This document shows positions 39,372-52,162 of a stretch of DNA of 64,000 nucleotides, in pieces (positions within the stretch are counted from its first letter, which is position 1; every line of letters starts with the position of its first letter). The notes under the pieces were generated by a model. That model had not been told where the DNA came from. It saw only the letters and a list, made by a program, of their open reading frames with translations, and searched no databases. The position numbers and the translations under genes are program-made. Source of the DNA: Fomes fomentarius (lineage: Eukaryota > Basidiomycota > Agaricomycetes > Polyporales > Polyporaceae); NCBI GenBank assembly GCA_022606135.1, contig JABYQN010000006.1, positions 186,001 to 250,000 of the forward strand, given 5' to 3'.

Positions 39372-41391
39372 TCACGAGAACAGCCGCTTCGTATACCTGT
39401 GCGGAAAAAAACACGCCACCGCGCGTACGTCAGAACACTCGCTTGGCAGAGCGCAATGCAAACCAAAGAGCACTCACGAGTTCAATCCGTGCACACCCCC
39501 CTCGATCTGGGCGCTCGCCGTACGCAGCTCGAAGCGCACGCTGCCCGCCTGGACGCCCTCGCGGAGCTGCTGGACGTTGTGCACGCCGATGTCCTGTAAT
39601 GAGTGCTGGAGGCCCACGTAGAGGTACGGCAGGAACGCGTGCACCGTGCCCTTGTCCTGCACGTCCCCCGACACGCCCTGCGCGACCTTGACAGCGGACG
39701 ACTCGGAGAAATATCGCGTCGTCGCCGCGTTCTCGTGCGTGGACGTCTTGGACGGTGGTTTCGAGGACCCAGGGCCTACCCCCCCACGCTGTGCGGACGG
39801 GGGCACGGGTTTCCCTTGCTCCATCGCCTCCTAGAGGACGTATGCGCGCGTGAGCGGGTAGGGAAACGAATGGAATGATGCTTGCTGCACGTACCAGACT
39901 GCCCATCCCCCGATATGCTTTAACGCGCTTGCCCTCATGCCAGAAGTACTCGCCTGGAGCCTCAGTGGTGCCCGCAAGCAGGCCACCCATCATGACCGCA
40001 CCCGCGCCAAGCGCGAGCGCCTTCACGATGTGGCCGACGTTGCTAATACCGCCGTCGGCGATGACAGGTACGCCGAATCTGTTCGCGAACTCGGCGACGG
40101 AGTAGACTGCGGTGGCCTGGGGACGACCGACCGCCATGACTTCCTGTGTGATGCAAATCGAGCCAGAGCCCATGCCGATACGCAGACTGTCCGCGCCGGC
40201 GGCGATGAGGCTCGCCGCCTGCTCGCGCGTCACGACGTTGCCGGCGATGACCTCGAGCTTGGGGTACGTCTGCTTAACCCACTTGACCATCTCAATCTGG
40301 AAGATCGAGTTGCCCTGCGAAGAGTCGAGCACGACGATATCCAACCCAGCTTCTACAAGCAGAGCAAGGCGGTCACGGTCTGCAGGACGCGTGCCGATGG
40401 CAGCTGCAGCGTAAAGCTGCTTACTCTCCGGAAGCTTAGACGCGAGCGGGAACGTCTTATTTTTGAGAAGGTCGGAACGCGCGAGGAGTGAGGTAAGACG
40501 GCCCTCCTTGTCCACTATGGGGAGCTTGCCCTTCTTAGAGTCTCGTAGGATGTCGTTGGCCTCCTGGAGGGTAATGTCCTTAGGGGCAGTAACAAGATCC
40601 TTGGTCATGACTTCATGAAGGGGCGTCGTAGGGGCGCGGAACTGGATGTCCCTGTTCGTGACAATTCCAACCAGTTTCCCGCCGAGCTTCCCAGTATCTG
40701 AGAAGGGGTAAGCATTTGGGCTTAGAACAGGGAAGGGGAATGGAAGAGTCAGATAACGGATCTTATATTTCCTCAATTCACGCGTATGTCGCGTTAATTC
40801 GGAAGAACGAAGGTTATAACAGATAGGATACATCATGATACATTGCGTGAGTAGGAATAGGACTCACCGGTGATAGGGATACCAGCAAAGCCGAGGCGCT
40901 CCTTTACGTCCAGGACGTCCTCGACCAAGTGATTGGGGGTCAGGACGACAGGATCGGTGATGAACCCGTTTTCGTGCCTCTTAACTGCGCGGACCATAGC
41001 AGCTTGCGCATCCGCAGGCTGGTTGTGGTGAATCACACCAATACCGCCCTGGAGCTACAAGGGGTGTCGGACACAGCTCTCGACGAAGCTAGCGTGCAAG
41101 GCAGCTTACCGCCAGAGCAATCGCCATCTCGCTCTCCGTCACGGTATCCATGGGGCTACTCATGAACGGGGTCTTCAAGACGACTTTGCGTGTGATGCGG
41201 CTCTCGGTGGTGACCTCATGTGCCGCAAAGTCGATCTTGCCAGGGAGAAGGAGGAAGTCGTTGTAGGTGAGCCCGCCGTGAACGCGCGAGTCCATGAGGT
41301 CGTGCACGGAGAGGCCATCCGAGCGTTCGTAGCTCTTCAGGACCTCAAGGGCCGTCGAGGGATCGAGGACTGCGTTCGCGTTGGCGGGCAT
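39372..41391 (-). CDS. IMD: inosine-5'-monophosphate dehydrogenase
   Basis: NAD-dependent oxidation of IMP to XMP, the committed step of GTP synthesis; cytosolic tetramer. Exons: 41391-41110, 41054-40868, 40697-39895, 39830-39478, 39396-39372; 549 aa. The true start is the ATG at 41391 (MPANANAV); the longer frame begins at a TTG. The catalytic barrel is interrupted by two CBS domains (about [14 protein letters not shown] to [11 protein letters not shown]). Catalytic loop [15 protein letters not shown] carries the active-site Cys; [26 protein letters not shown] and the YRGMGSLEAMEQG segment bind IMP and K+; the flap follows. The terminal exon adds only YTKRLFS. No sign of duplication or a neighbouring mycophenolic-acid cluster. 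Confidence 0.97.
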
Positions 41392-43184
41392 TGTAGTGGG
41401 GTGGGCCAAAGTTTGCCAGTCGGTGCATTTTTTGTGCGGCCCAACATGCTGCCTCAGCGAGGCTGTTCAAGCGGAGTTTGTCTCTTTGGCGCGCGTATTG
41501 AAGTGCCGCTTAACCAAACGGAACCCTGGCATGGGGTTAGGAGTAGCGCGGACTCACAAGTTCGAGCTTTCACATAAATTTCACAATCCAAGCAACTCGT
41601 CGTTGTTCAGCTGTCTATTATTCAATTGGTAGTTTGTCTTTGCATGGCCTTTACGTGACAAGCAAAACGCGCTCCCTGTATGTAACTTGGACATCATCGG
41701 TATGAGCAAAGCTACCGTCAAGGGGTCTATCACACGACGTCAAGCTTCAATCAGTGCTCGTCATGCTGAGACCAATTCGGTTCATCATCTTCTCGTACAT
41801 CGTGCAGGCTGCCGTCACATGCTGGAGATGTACCTTCGCCTGTACCTAACCTAGACTGGTTCAAGATAGCCACGCAGCCAACACATTGCTAAGCCGTCAA
41901 GTATCGCGCAGGCGGCACGACTCAGTTTGACGTACACACCGAGAACAGGAAGGCCCAGCTCCCATGCCACAACGTAACATAATAATCGACGAGATCAATC
42001 CGCTGCGACCACAGTCGGATACCTTGAATCATACTTCAGAGTTGAGGGGCCCGAAATGCCTAATAAGTCTAGAGTTCTCTTGAGCCGAATGAGAGTTACA
42101 GCACTACTGACATATAGCACTGCCGTCCGAGATGACCGACAAAACCATGGTTTGGTCAAGACTGTTTCATTGGCAAGGGTTTGCCTAGAGGGGTGTATGT
42201 GCTCGTATGCGCGAAAGTCTGCCTCGACGACGGCATTCTATCAGGCTATCGCCGGAGCCGTTTAGATATCAGGAGCATTATTGCAAGCCTTCAAAACAGA
42301 TTCATGATATCTCTCGCGACATGATGAGCAAGCAGTTGACAATACAATTGATCCCAATACGTACCTTCAAATGCCTTGAGCGCAATAAGGATTCTTGAGA
42401 ATAATATCAGACAGGCTACAATCACTTTAAGCACAATCTTCACGGTTCTCCAGCCCTCCCAGATTCTGTTACGATGTAAGGGCGAGGGACGGGCGAGGGA
42501 CCAGGGTACCCATGAGGCAAAGCTCGTGCATCACCAGCATCTGGAGACGACATGCGTGAAGACCAATGTGTTGGCTGAAGTGCAACCGCGCCAAATAACC
42601 TCTGGTATGATGGACGACGCACCGTGTGATGTGGCAGGGGTCATATTGGCGTTGACGACCACGATGCAGCATCGTGTTTGCGCTAGTCATGCACGACGGT
42701 GATTCATACGGCTTAGCCCATGCAGCCGCTCATATAGGGTGTTCTCTATATAGATTTCGAACTAAGAACGAAGTGCGCTGCAAAAGGTATATGAATTCCA
42801 GCACATGCGGGCGCGTGAGAGTGAGTCACTGTCAGCGACTTACGACATCTCTGACTCGGCTCCGTTGAGCAACCACAATTCGCGGCCGCATGCATTGTCT
42901 GGGTGATGTCAAGCACGCCCGCGACGCTGCGCTGCGATGTGCGATCTCGGTATACTGCGCTTGGGAGAGGGACAAAGCAGTGGAGATACAGAGGTCAGAA
43001 GTCGAGAAGCTTTGAAGGAGATGAAACTTGAAGCTTCAGCTTGAAGTGGGAAGAGCAAGGATTGGGTATATCAACAGCATCGATGGGGTCGCAATACTTC
43101 CTAATATGACTCCACTATGAGCTTCCTGAGGTAAGCGCGGGCCGACCCTTATGCCCTTCTTTTTCATGAACTACCACTTGCCTC
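41392..43184. other. intergenic region upstream of IMP dehydrogenase and the coiled-coil protein
   Basis: Divergent promoters lie at the two ends. The middle holds only short frames with frequent stops. A small palindromic AAGCTTGAAGCTTCAGCTTG-like repeat is seen near 43008-43045. Confidence 0.4.
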
Positions 43185-43190
43185 TATAAA
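43185..43190 (+). promoter_or_regulatory. TATA box upstream of the coiled-coil protein gene
   Basis: TATAAA, 117 bp upstream of the ATG at 43302; supports that ATG as the gene start. Confidence 0.5.
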
Positions 43191-43301
43191 TCCGAACACC
43201 CTTCCAAATGTCTCTGATGACCCCCATCATCTAGCCGACATCCTTCCCTCAGCCGCAAGTCTACCAGACATTCGCTCTCGCCGACAGGGCACCGTGCTTG
43301 C

Positions 43302-46300
43302 ATGAATTACCCGATAAACTTGAACAGGACGGTGATCTCCGGGACCGCGTTTTCCCCTGCTTTGTCGGGGCAGCCCGTCGCGCAGAGAATTGAAACACAA
43401 CTGCATATGGCCGCGAGTGCGAGTAACGCGAATCAGGGGGGACAGCGGCAGGTGTGTATCCCGTGCTCGATATTTCCATCAGCTCGCAGTTGACAAAGAC
43501 CTTTGAAATATTCCCTGCAGCAAGTCCAACATTCAAGTAACGCACCAAACCCCTACCCCCTTACACCCTTAGGACACGGCGGAGCTGTCGTGCGTCACCA
43601 GGTACGTCATCCCACCTTCACTTTCGTCGTTTTGCAGCGGAGTCGGGAGGGCGAGATCATCACAAGATACCGCCGGAGTCGAGGGACACGCTCCGATGCG
43701 TGAATATGCGGGGTATTGTCTTTGCAATGCCGTTCGAGACAGTGAGTGGCACGAGCGTCATAGAGTCTTGAGAAGTAGAAATGCCCAGTTCGGCGGCACG
43801 GAGCATTCTAACTTCCTGTACGTACGGGCGCGCGCAGCCTTGCTTCCTGTGGGAATGATGTGCAGCCTGTACGCTGCAGGCCAGCTGCAGGGCTCCATAG
43901 GTGTTTGTCCTGTCCTTGGTTTCCTAGTATTGCTGCTGATTGCTCCTGCGTGACTAGCTTGGATGCCAGTCTTCCTCTTTTCATGCCTTGCGCAAGTGCA
44001 CCCGTATTTCCTTTCTGGCTGGGGAGAGTTGAAATCCAACGTCTCGTGGTGAACCCTGTGAAAAGAAGTAATGGTCCAGCTTCTTTGTTGTTGTTCATCT
44101 GTGCATCCATGTGATCTCTCGGCCTCCTTGTTTTCTATCTGTCTATAGCGAGCGCACGCTATCAGGATCGCAGCACTGACCATAGACCACAGAGCGCTGC
44201 TCAAGTACTCTCCAACTCAGCCCCTATTCAGCCACACACTAGACAGCAGCTCCCATATCAGTCGTATCCGCCGCCACATCCGCAATCAGGGTATATGCCT
44301 CAGTACGACAGTCATGCACATCCTCCCCCTTCGAGCGGTGGCCAAGTAGCGCCGAATCAGCACCTGAGCTATCAAGCTCACACTCAACCTCAGTGTGCGA
44401 GCGTCGGTGCATCGCAGCTGGTGCCTATTAGACAAGCACCTCCATCTGCGCCGTACGGAGAACAAGCCCCGGCACCAAGGCAGGTGTCCTACGTAGGACC
44501 CTATCCGTCCGTGCCGTCTGACAGACAAACTTCTCAATCGGGTTTCGTGAACCCCTCACAAGCTCTGGATCCGACAGCATCCGCTTCCGTGCAGTCTCGG
44601 CCGCCTGAGCAGCGTTCCGCTCTTCCTCCGCCGACTTCAATACCGGCGGCCCCTAATGGCACGCCGCCTCATCAACCCCCCACTCCGGTTTCCGCGATAG
44701 GCACGCCTTCCCGCTCCCTCCTAACTCCTGCACCTACCACGACGGCTTCCAACATGAATCAACCTAATTATCAGTTCGGGCCAGCCACTCCTGGCGGTCC
44801 GTTGACCCCAGCGAGCATGCAGGCAATTGCGGCTAACAGAACACGGGCGGTCCTCGAGCCCATGCGCAAGGCGATGTGCGACTCGCTCGGCGCGGTGCAC
44901 ATGCAGTTCGCGTCCGAGTTGAATGGCATGTACGTCAGCCTCTACCACGCGCACATGAACCTGCGCGAGGTGCAGCAGCAGTGCGCTGCGCTGCGGGAGG
45001 AGTGCAGCCGAGTGCGCGCGGAGCGCGTGAACGAGCAGAGCGCGCGCGAGGAGGCGCAGAGGCGGTGCGAGCGGCTGCTTGAGGAGGGCGCGAAGGCGCG
45101 CGAGGAGCGGGACATGTACGAGAAGATCTGCGAGCTGCTCAAGGTGCAGCGCAAGACCGCGATCGATGAGATCAGGAAGATGAACGAGAACATCCCGCGG
45201 CTGGTTGTGGATTATTACCAGATGAAGAGCGAGCACGAGACGCTGAAGCAGGAGGTGGTCGCGTTGAGGGAGGCGAACGTGCTGCTGCGCGAGAAGGTGC
45301 AGGCGCGGGAGTCGTCGTCCGAGTGCCTTCCCGGTCCGTCTTTGCCTGTAGGGCATAAGGAGGGTGTGAAGACCGAAGCTCCTAGTTCACCCGTCGCGGT
45401 CAAACAGGAACGCGACAAAGCCGCCGATGCGCCTTCCGATTTTGACGATGACGCTGAATGTGCCCTGGGTATGTATGATTGATTTTCGTGTTTTCATCTG
45501 CTAACAACATGTTATAGCAATCGCCCGGGACCACGAAACTCGCAGACGCAAGCAACGCGATACAGAGGTTTCAAGACAGACTCCCTACCAGGTGGGTAGA
45601 TACTTGCTACATGGAAGGACCTCAATTTTGACGACGCACTGCCCCTAGATGACAACCACGGATATCCCTACGACCTCGCTGCTTCTACCTCCCGCCTACG
45701 CCCCGCCAACACCGACGTCTCCCAACGCTCCCATATCTCCTCACCAAGCGGTGCGACAACCACCTGTGCCCGCCTTGACCGCGACCACCCAGCAAATCAC
45801 CGCTCAGCCCGCTCCTATTGATGCATGTTTGTCCTCGGTGCCAAGCATGATCATGAAGACCGAAGAACGCGAGGCTGGCCCGCTCTATGGCATCCCCGAG
45901 CTCGGCCACGTCGACGTCTCGGGCGAGATAGAGATCATCGACCTCACGCAAATGGAGTCCCCGATGTGCCTCACGTCGGACTTGCCCCCGCTGTCGCGCC
46001 GGCCGGACCGTGAAGAGGATGTCGGCGTAGTGCAGAAACGCCCCCTTTCGGTGGAACGACAGGAACGAGAGCAGGAGCAGGAGCAGGAGCAGGAGCATCC
46101 CAACAAGAAGCAGCGGATGGATGACGGGCTGCCGAGCGACATCCCGCAGTCGCAGTCGCAGTTGGTCGACACACCAATGTCTGCTGTCGAACCGGCTTCC
46201 GTCGTTGGGCTATCTTCCGTTGTTGGGTCATCTTCCGTCGCTGGGCCCTCTTCCGTTACTGTGCCCTCTTCCGTTACTGTGCCCTCTTCCGTTGTCGAGC

Positions 46301-47293
46301 CCTCTTGCATCGCTGAGCCCCCTTCCGTTGCTAAGCCCCCTTCCGTCGCTGAGCTAAGTGCCAACGTCAACGCCGAGAACTCTGCGATGCCAGACGTTCA
46401 ACCGACGTCGCCGTTCCAGCACGGTATGGAGGTCCGCGAAGCATCACACAAACCGGAACCCGTGCCCAACGGCGAACAAGAACCAGTGCACACAGACGCA
46501 CTGGAGCCCGGAGAGATCGAAGAGGATATCGAGGACGTTTCTGACGATACGCACACCTTGACCGACGCGGACGTTGCCATGCTTGAGTCCGCGTTGATGC
46601 AAGAGGGCTGCACCCCACCAACGGCTTCATCGTCATCGCCTTCGTTAACCCCATCCTCGTCTAGCGCCCAAGGTGTTCCCCACGCCCCTGTCCCTGCTAG
46701 TACCCCAGCCGTCACAACTTCTCCTCGACTGCAGCCACCGCCGGTGTATTATCAGTATCTACCTCCAATGATGATGCCCTCTTGGCCCGCCAACCCCGCC
46801 CAAGTAACCCCCCTGAAGCCCGTCTCGACCCTCAATCTCTCCCTACCCTCGACATCTTCTGCTGTCAGTCTCCCGCCTGCACGGCCGCCACCCAAGAGAC
46901 AACTCAGCCTCGCACACGTCCCGATCATCTACGAGACGCGCGGAGACAAGCTCTACTGCCTCACGTGCATGTACGTCCGCGTCCCCTTCTTCCCACTATC
47001 CCCTTCTCACATCGTACTCGTACTAACTGCACATACCCGTGACCGACAGAGCACGCGCGAAGAAATTCAACACGCCAGTGACGGCGCTGGACGCGACGGC
47101 GCCCTGGAGCGAGATCGCGGGCCACTACGAGAACGAGCACCCCAAGTCGTGCGAGAAGCTCGTGCACATGACCGCCGAGCAGATCCGTACGCGCAAGGAG
47201 CGGGATGACGCACTCAAACATATCGACGCGCTCAAGAAAAAGAACGCGCCGAGGCTGGGCCACGCTCCCCTCAAGCGGAAAGATCCTGCGTAA
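43302..47293 (+). CDS. large disordered/coiled-coil nuclear-type protein with a C-terminal Cys/His motif
   Basis: Firm exons: one ending at 45468 and open from about 44168, then 45518-45591, 45649-46970 and 47050-47293. Upstream exons from the ATG at 43302 (MNYPINLNRTVIS, ending GGQRQ before a GTGTGT donor) are likely but the joins between 43450 and 44168 are unresolved. Order: Gln/Pro/Ser-rich N-terminus (PYQSYPPPHPQSG), a long coiled coil (about 44850-45310, rich in EEC, REEAQRR, KMNENIP), a predicted sumoylation-like VKQERD, an acidic Ser/Pro-rich middle with KRP and NKKQR basic stretches, and a tail with CLTC ... HYENEHPKSC that could bind zinc. Looks like a nuclear regulator (inference); I do not recognise the family. 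Confidence 0.65.
46068..46099 (+). repeat. Glu-Gln coding microsatellite
   Basis: GAGCAG repeated about five times inside the coding region, giving (EQ)n before HPNKKQRMDD. Confidence 0.8.
46189..46356 (+). repeat. 18-bp coding tandem repeat (hexapeptide PSSVxx)
   Basis: About nine imperfect copies of an 18-bp unit of the type TCTTCCGTTACTGTGCCC encode SSVVG, SSVAGP, SSVTVP, SSVVEP, PSVAKP and similar hexapeptides. Two adjacent copies are identical at the DNA level, so the array is probably length-variable between strains. Confidence 0.85.
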
Positions 47294-48232
47294 TAGTCGC
47301 CGCGACTTGTGCTCACCACTCGCCACCCACCACTCGCCCCCTCGGATTGCTCGTTTTGTGTGTTATGGTCGTGTTCTCGTTCGCTTTTTCGCTTGGCCGC
47401 TCTGAAAAAAATTAGTGTACATCGTCACTGTGAGTACGTCCGCGTTGCTCATGTGACTGAGTGCGAGCTGACGTTTTGCCTCCAGTACTCGAACGTACCA
47501 AAGCCTTCTTGCCTCCTCCTAATCGTCCGATACCGTGATACATATCCTTGGACAGTCACCGGTCACCATCGTCGCTCTTCTTGTATCCATCGTGATATGT
47601 ATGTATCACCATATGTCCCTTGGCTGTACCATTATTCGTAGCATCCATAGATGCATCACGCCACTGTATATCCCTCACGACTCCTCAATGATAGTCATGA
47701 TCTTGGTCGCACAGTCACCACGTGCACACTGTGAGTCAACTAGTTAAGACGCATGTAGCGTAAGTCCAGTTCTGGAGCGTCCGGCATGTCGCACACCCCT
47801 TCAAACACGTCTCGTCCTGAGAATCCTGACGCGGACGACTCGCCAACCTGCTAGAGAAGAATTCAACGACGACGAAAGCAGACTGGGAGGTATATTACAC
47901 TAAACGCCCGACATTAAGGAGGCAAGCAGGCTCTATCCAAGACCGAGTCCGTGGGACATGCACATACGCGATAACATACAGCAAGATCAGTCTTATACAG
48001 CGGAGGTGAGGGGACATGCGAAAATATGTAGCGGAGAGGGGTGGGGGGGAGAGTCGGAGGATGGCAGAGGGCGGATGACGGCGGCTGACAATCAGATGGG
48101 TACTGAATCTGATCTAGTTGTCGAGTTCGAGACATGCAAAAGGGTTGACAAGAGAGACGGGAAGATGCTATTACTATCCACAACGACAAGACCAACGTGA
48201 CCGAGCAGGCTAGAGTACTGATTCGCGGGGTG
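47294..48232. other. intergenic region between convergent genes
   Basis: 3' flanks of the coiled-coil gene (plus) and the DNAJC3-like gene (minus). Nothing else supported. Confidence 0.45.
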
Positions 48233-50480
48233 CTAGTGGTAGCCAGGCGGACTGTGGTGGAACTGGAAGCCTCCTCCATTGGGGAAGCCATTGAAGAACT
48301 GCGCGAAGTGTCCGGGGAAGGCACTACCCTGGAACGGGTTGCCACCCTGCTGTGCCATCGGGTCGTTCGGGTCGTCGCCATTGTCGAAGCGCTGCCGTAG
48401 CTCTGCGCATCGTTCTGTGAGCGAAGCACGTCAAGGGAGATAAAGGAATACGTACCTGGGTTACTGAGCACCTCGTACGCCTCATTGACTGTGGCCATCT
48501 TCGCCTCGCTTCCGCCCTTGTCGGGATGTGCGGTGAGAACAGCTTTCCGGCTGCCAGAGCAAACAGGCGTTCAGGAAGGGCAAGAGAGATCAAGGGTGCG
48601 TGTACTTACTATGCCTTCTTAATCGTCTTCTGGTCCGCATCTCGCGCGACGCCGAGGACCTTGTAGTAGTCCTTCTGACGTGATTGCTTCAAGAGCTTCT
48701 GCGCCTTCGTCAACCGTTGGTGGATCTGCGAACAATCCATAGTCAGATACCTTACACGACACGCACGCAGTACATGCTCGACTCACCTCGCGGTCTGACC
48801 GCCCACTAGCCTCGAACGCACGCTCAAGCACCCGCACCGCTTCCTCCCACTCTTCACGCGCGAACAACGCCTCCGCGTACCCAATCACACCGTCCGCATC
48901 TCCGTCATGGCCCTCCATTTCCAGAAGCGCGCTGCACCACTGCTCACCCTTCCTCGCCTGGTTCGTCCTGATATATGCGCGACATAGAGCCTTGAGGACG
49001 ACCGCGCGTCGCGGTGATGCGCGCCTCCCGTCAGGCACCTGGATCTGAGGGTGCAGTTGAAGGTTCTCGCGCGTGATGTGCTCTTGGACTGCCGCGTCGA
49101 ATTTCGCCGCAAAGCCATCCGTGCCTGAGTCATCGGCACCGAGAAGAAGCTTCATGACCCCGCGCCAGTCTTCTGCGTTAATAGCTTTGTCGAGAGTCTT
49201 GAAGTTCTTGTCGAACGCCTTCACAAGCCGGTGCATCTTTAGACACTGAGGCGAGTCGGGATCGTAGTGGAGGCACTGCTTGAGCGTCGACATGGCAGGA
49301 GAGGTAGGGTCGGTAGGAGAGTTGTAAGGGAAGAGGAAGTAGCCGAGTCGTGCAGATTTCATCCATAACCCAGTCGTAGGGGTCGTAAGTTGGGCTAACC
49401 GCCTATATGCGCATATTGAACGTCAATACGCAGGTGACAGCCTGACAGAAAGGCAGATGCTCACGAAAGGTCTGCTACAGCACCCTCAATGTCACCGGCG
49501 GCGATAGAACAGTCCGCGCGCTGCTGCCGAAGCTTCGCCGAGTGTGATGCGGTGGCCAGGGCTATGGTTGCAGCCTCCACACATGCCTGCCAGAGCTTCG
49601 CCCGGACGGCCTGCGAGATCTTCTTGTTTGCCAGCTCGCCCTCGGTGATCGCCATCATGACCTCCTGCGAGCCGGAGTCGCCCTTGACCTTCATGGTGTA
49701 CTTACGCAGCGCGTCTCGAGCCTCGGCGAAGCGACCTTCCTTCGTGAAGATGCGTGCCTTCATGAGGTTCGCCTTGTCGAAGGTGTCGCTTGTCAGAGAG
49801 AGCACCTGGTCGAAGTCGGCGAGGGCAGAGGCATAGCGTCCTGCTGAGTAGTAGGCGGTTGCACGCTTGTAGTATAGAAGATATTCTGGAGCGCCCTCTG
49901 TAGATTTCGTTAGCATGGCAATTCGACTGATCCGCAGACAAGATATGAACTAGGAGTAGCCCGCGTGCGGTGAAGGAGAGCACGACTGATGCATTGCAAT
50001 ACGTGTGTGTGGTCTCCACCAGCACACTTCCCGAAACGTTGTGCAGCAATATCATGTATCTCCACACTTGACGGGCTGTCATCTTCGATTTGCCCACAGC
50101 TTCAGAGTGTTGCAAGCAGAAAACAAAGTGTGCAAGAGTATTGAAACATAGCAGCGTACGAAGTCCACGGGACTGCCGCATATAATAGCACATGCACACA
50201 ATACCGCGTCCTGCAACCTATAACCCATCCCCTCATGCACTCCAGTACCGCTGTGCCGTATGATAACAAGATATCGCATACACTCACCTATTGCCTCAGA
50301 GTACACCTTCGCCGCATCATTGAATTGCCCAGCAGTAAGAAGGGCATCCGCGCGAGTGATTAGAGGGATAAGTTCCTCTGGGTAGAGAGAGGTGCCGGCG
50401 ATCTGGTTGACCTGCGCGTTGGCATTACAGACGAAGCCAACGAGGAGAAACTGGAGTAAGACGGACAGACGTAGTAGCAT
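48233..50480 (-). CDS. ER co-chaperone with TPR repeats and a J domain (DNAJC3 / P58-IPK type)
   Basis: Binds unfolded proteins in the ER lumen through TPRs and stimulates BiP through its J domain. Six exons: 50480-50288, 49897-49465, 49402-48787, 48725-48610, 48550-48456, 48414-48233; 544 aa. The ATG at 50480 opens a signal peptide (LLRLSVLLQFLLVGFVCNANA). TPR units follow (LLTAGQFNDAAKVYSEAI, YYSAGRYASALADFDQVL, FTKEGRFAEARDALRKY, LFAREEWEEAVRVLERAF). The J domain starts DYYKVLGVARDADQKTIKKA and has the HPD triad in LTAHPDKGG. The Gly/Phe-rich tail (FPNGGGFQFHHSPPGYH) lacks a KDEL-type signal, as in animal DNAJC3. The open frame from 50615 starts upstream of the leader and was not used. Confidence 0.93.
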
Positions 50481-50756
50481 GACAGTTGCCTGCAGCAAGA
50501 GAGAAAGAGGAGGAGAAAGGAGACAGCACCAGTCAAGGCCTGCAGATTGTCGTATTATGAGTTCAAGTTCGAGTTGTCCGCCCAATTTAGCACTGGACAC
50601 GTTAGCAAGTCTCACGTGGCGGGTGACCGGTATGTCGGCCCGCCGGCGTTATACACAAACCTCCCCCAAGCTCCCAGCAACACATCTGCGGATGTGCACT
50701 CACCGCCGACGAGGTTTAATCACATATCAGAACACTCCATTGCTGTATTGTGCTAA
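50481..50756. other. short intergenic region
   Basis: Promoter of the DNAJC3-like gene; both neighbours are on the minus strand. Nothing else seen. Confidence 0.4.
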
Positions 50757-52162
50757 CTATTCAGTATCGCCCGACTCAGACTCGCTATCACCCGTACTAT
50801 CACCCGTACTATCGTCGCCACTCTCGTCGCCACTGCTGTACCAATCGTCCTCGTTGTCTGCAGGTTCGACATCGTTAGCAGCAAATCCAAGGAGAAGTCA
50901 AAGGGAAATACAGACACAATTTGGCTTTGATATTGAGGATACCGCGATCACGACATTGACGAAAGCAACGATCCCCAATTACTTCTCCCCATCGTTGTCC
51001 CACCCTTTTATCTACGGCATTGTTCGCGTAGATCGTAATCCCCAAATGCTTGAGGTGTTGAAACTGCTGCGCGGAGAGCAAGTCGTCCAGGCGAGATTTC
51101 TTGTACCGTTTCACGATCTTTCCAATCGGTATTACAACCTTAACGAGGTGGTCGATCGAAATCTCTTCCATCCTCTCCGAGCGGATTCGGCCGATCAAGC
51201 GACCGACCCAAGCAACATCAGTTTGCTCCACGGTCAGATTCAGGGTTCGGAGGGAGTTGAACAATGGCACTTCTGTATGGAGTGCCGCGTAGTTAGGGGG
51301 CTTGGCCAGCCACTTCGCAATAAAATACGCACGAAGAAACTTCTGCTCAAAAGCAATATGCGAATTGAGCCACAGTTTGAGAGTCTCTAGTCGATTCGGT
51401 GTGGTGTTGACTACGAGAAGGACAACGTCAATCACGATGTCTTCCTCGACCCGGGGAAGGTATATCTGATTATTCCTACGTCAATACAATACCCCAGGTC
51501 TGTAAGTACATGAAGATCATACGGACCTCAAGCGTAGTCAAGCGTGGGCGATGGCATTCCGGATGATACGAGTGGTACTCGTCATCAACGTCTATCAGGG
51601 GCCAGTCGCAATCTTTCACCAGCAGACTGTCGATCTGCGGAAAAGACCAAACTGTCCCCACCACGTAGTCGATCTCGTTCAAGTAGATGTTGTATAGCGC
51701 GAGTTGCCTGAGCTTGTCGCATACGGAGAACGAGCGGATGAAGTGGACGAATGGGACAGGCAATGAGGTGTCCGACCCGCCACCAAAGAAGCTCGCTCTC
51801 TTGAGATTGGCAAGCCGGCTTACGACGAACGGGGAGAGGGGCGTCTGGATCTTGTCAAGCGGGGTGTCCATGACGTCGTAGTCGCCATTTCCGTACAGGT
51901 CACATTCGATGATATCCACCAGCCGGCCGAGAGATGGAGACTGGACGATAGTTTGAGAAAATTGGAAGAATTGTTCACCTTTATGGAGGTAGATGTCCTT
52001 GTAGAGGTGATGTCGAGCCCTGTCGAGCCACGCCTGACAAGTCAATGCGCATGCTTGCAGTGCGGCTACCGATGGCTCTTCCAACTTCTCTCCATACTGG
52101 TTCCGCTTGGGACCCAACGCATCGATGATGAGGAACCATATTTCGAGAGGTGCATTATCCAT
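50757..52162 (-). CDS. F-box-like protein with acidic C-terminal tail
   Basis: Three exons: 52162-51527, 51465-50916, 50857-50757; phases match and give 428 aa. The ATG at 52162 (MDNAPLEIWFLIIDALG) places an F-box right at the N-terminus: PLEIWFLIIDALG ... ALQACALTCQAWLDRARHHLY. The rest is a degenerate solenoid (FSVCDKLRQLALYNIYLNE, QIDSLLVKDCDW, FNSLRTLNLTVEQ, FQHLKHLGITIY). The last exon gives an Asp/Glu/Ser/Gly tail encoded by short direct repeats (ATAGTACGGGTG units). The first donor is GTCCGT. Basidiomycete genomes hold many such F-box proteins with weakly conserved repeats; the target is unknown. It is the third minus-strand gene in a row with the DNAJC3-like gene. Confidence 0.8.
50780..50835 (+). 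repeat. short coding microrepeats in the acidic tail
   Basis: CTATCACCCGTA occurs twice in tandem, followed by two TCGTCGCCACT units; on the minus strand they encode the GDDSTGDSTGDS acidic tail. Confidence 0.7.

Noticed and set aside
41392..41409. Longer N-terminus for IMP dehydrogenase
   Set aside because: The upstream start is a TTG; the first ATG at 41391 has good context.
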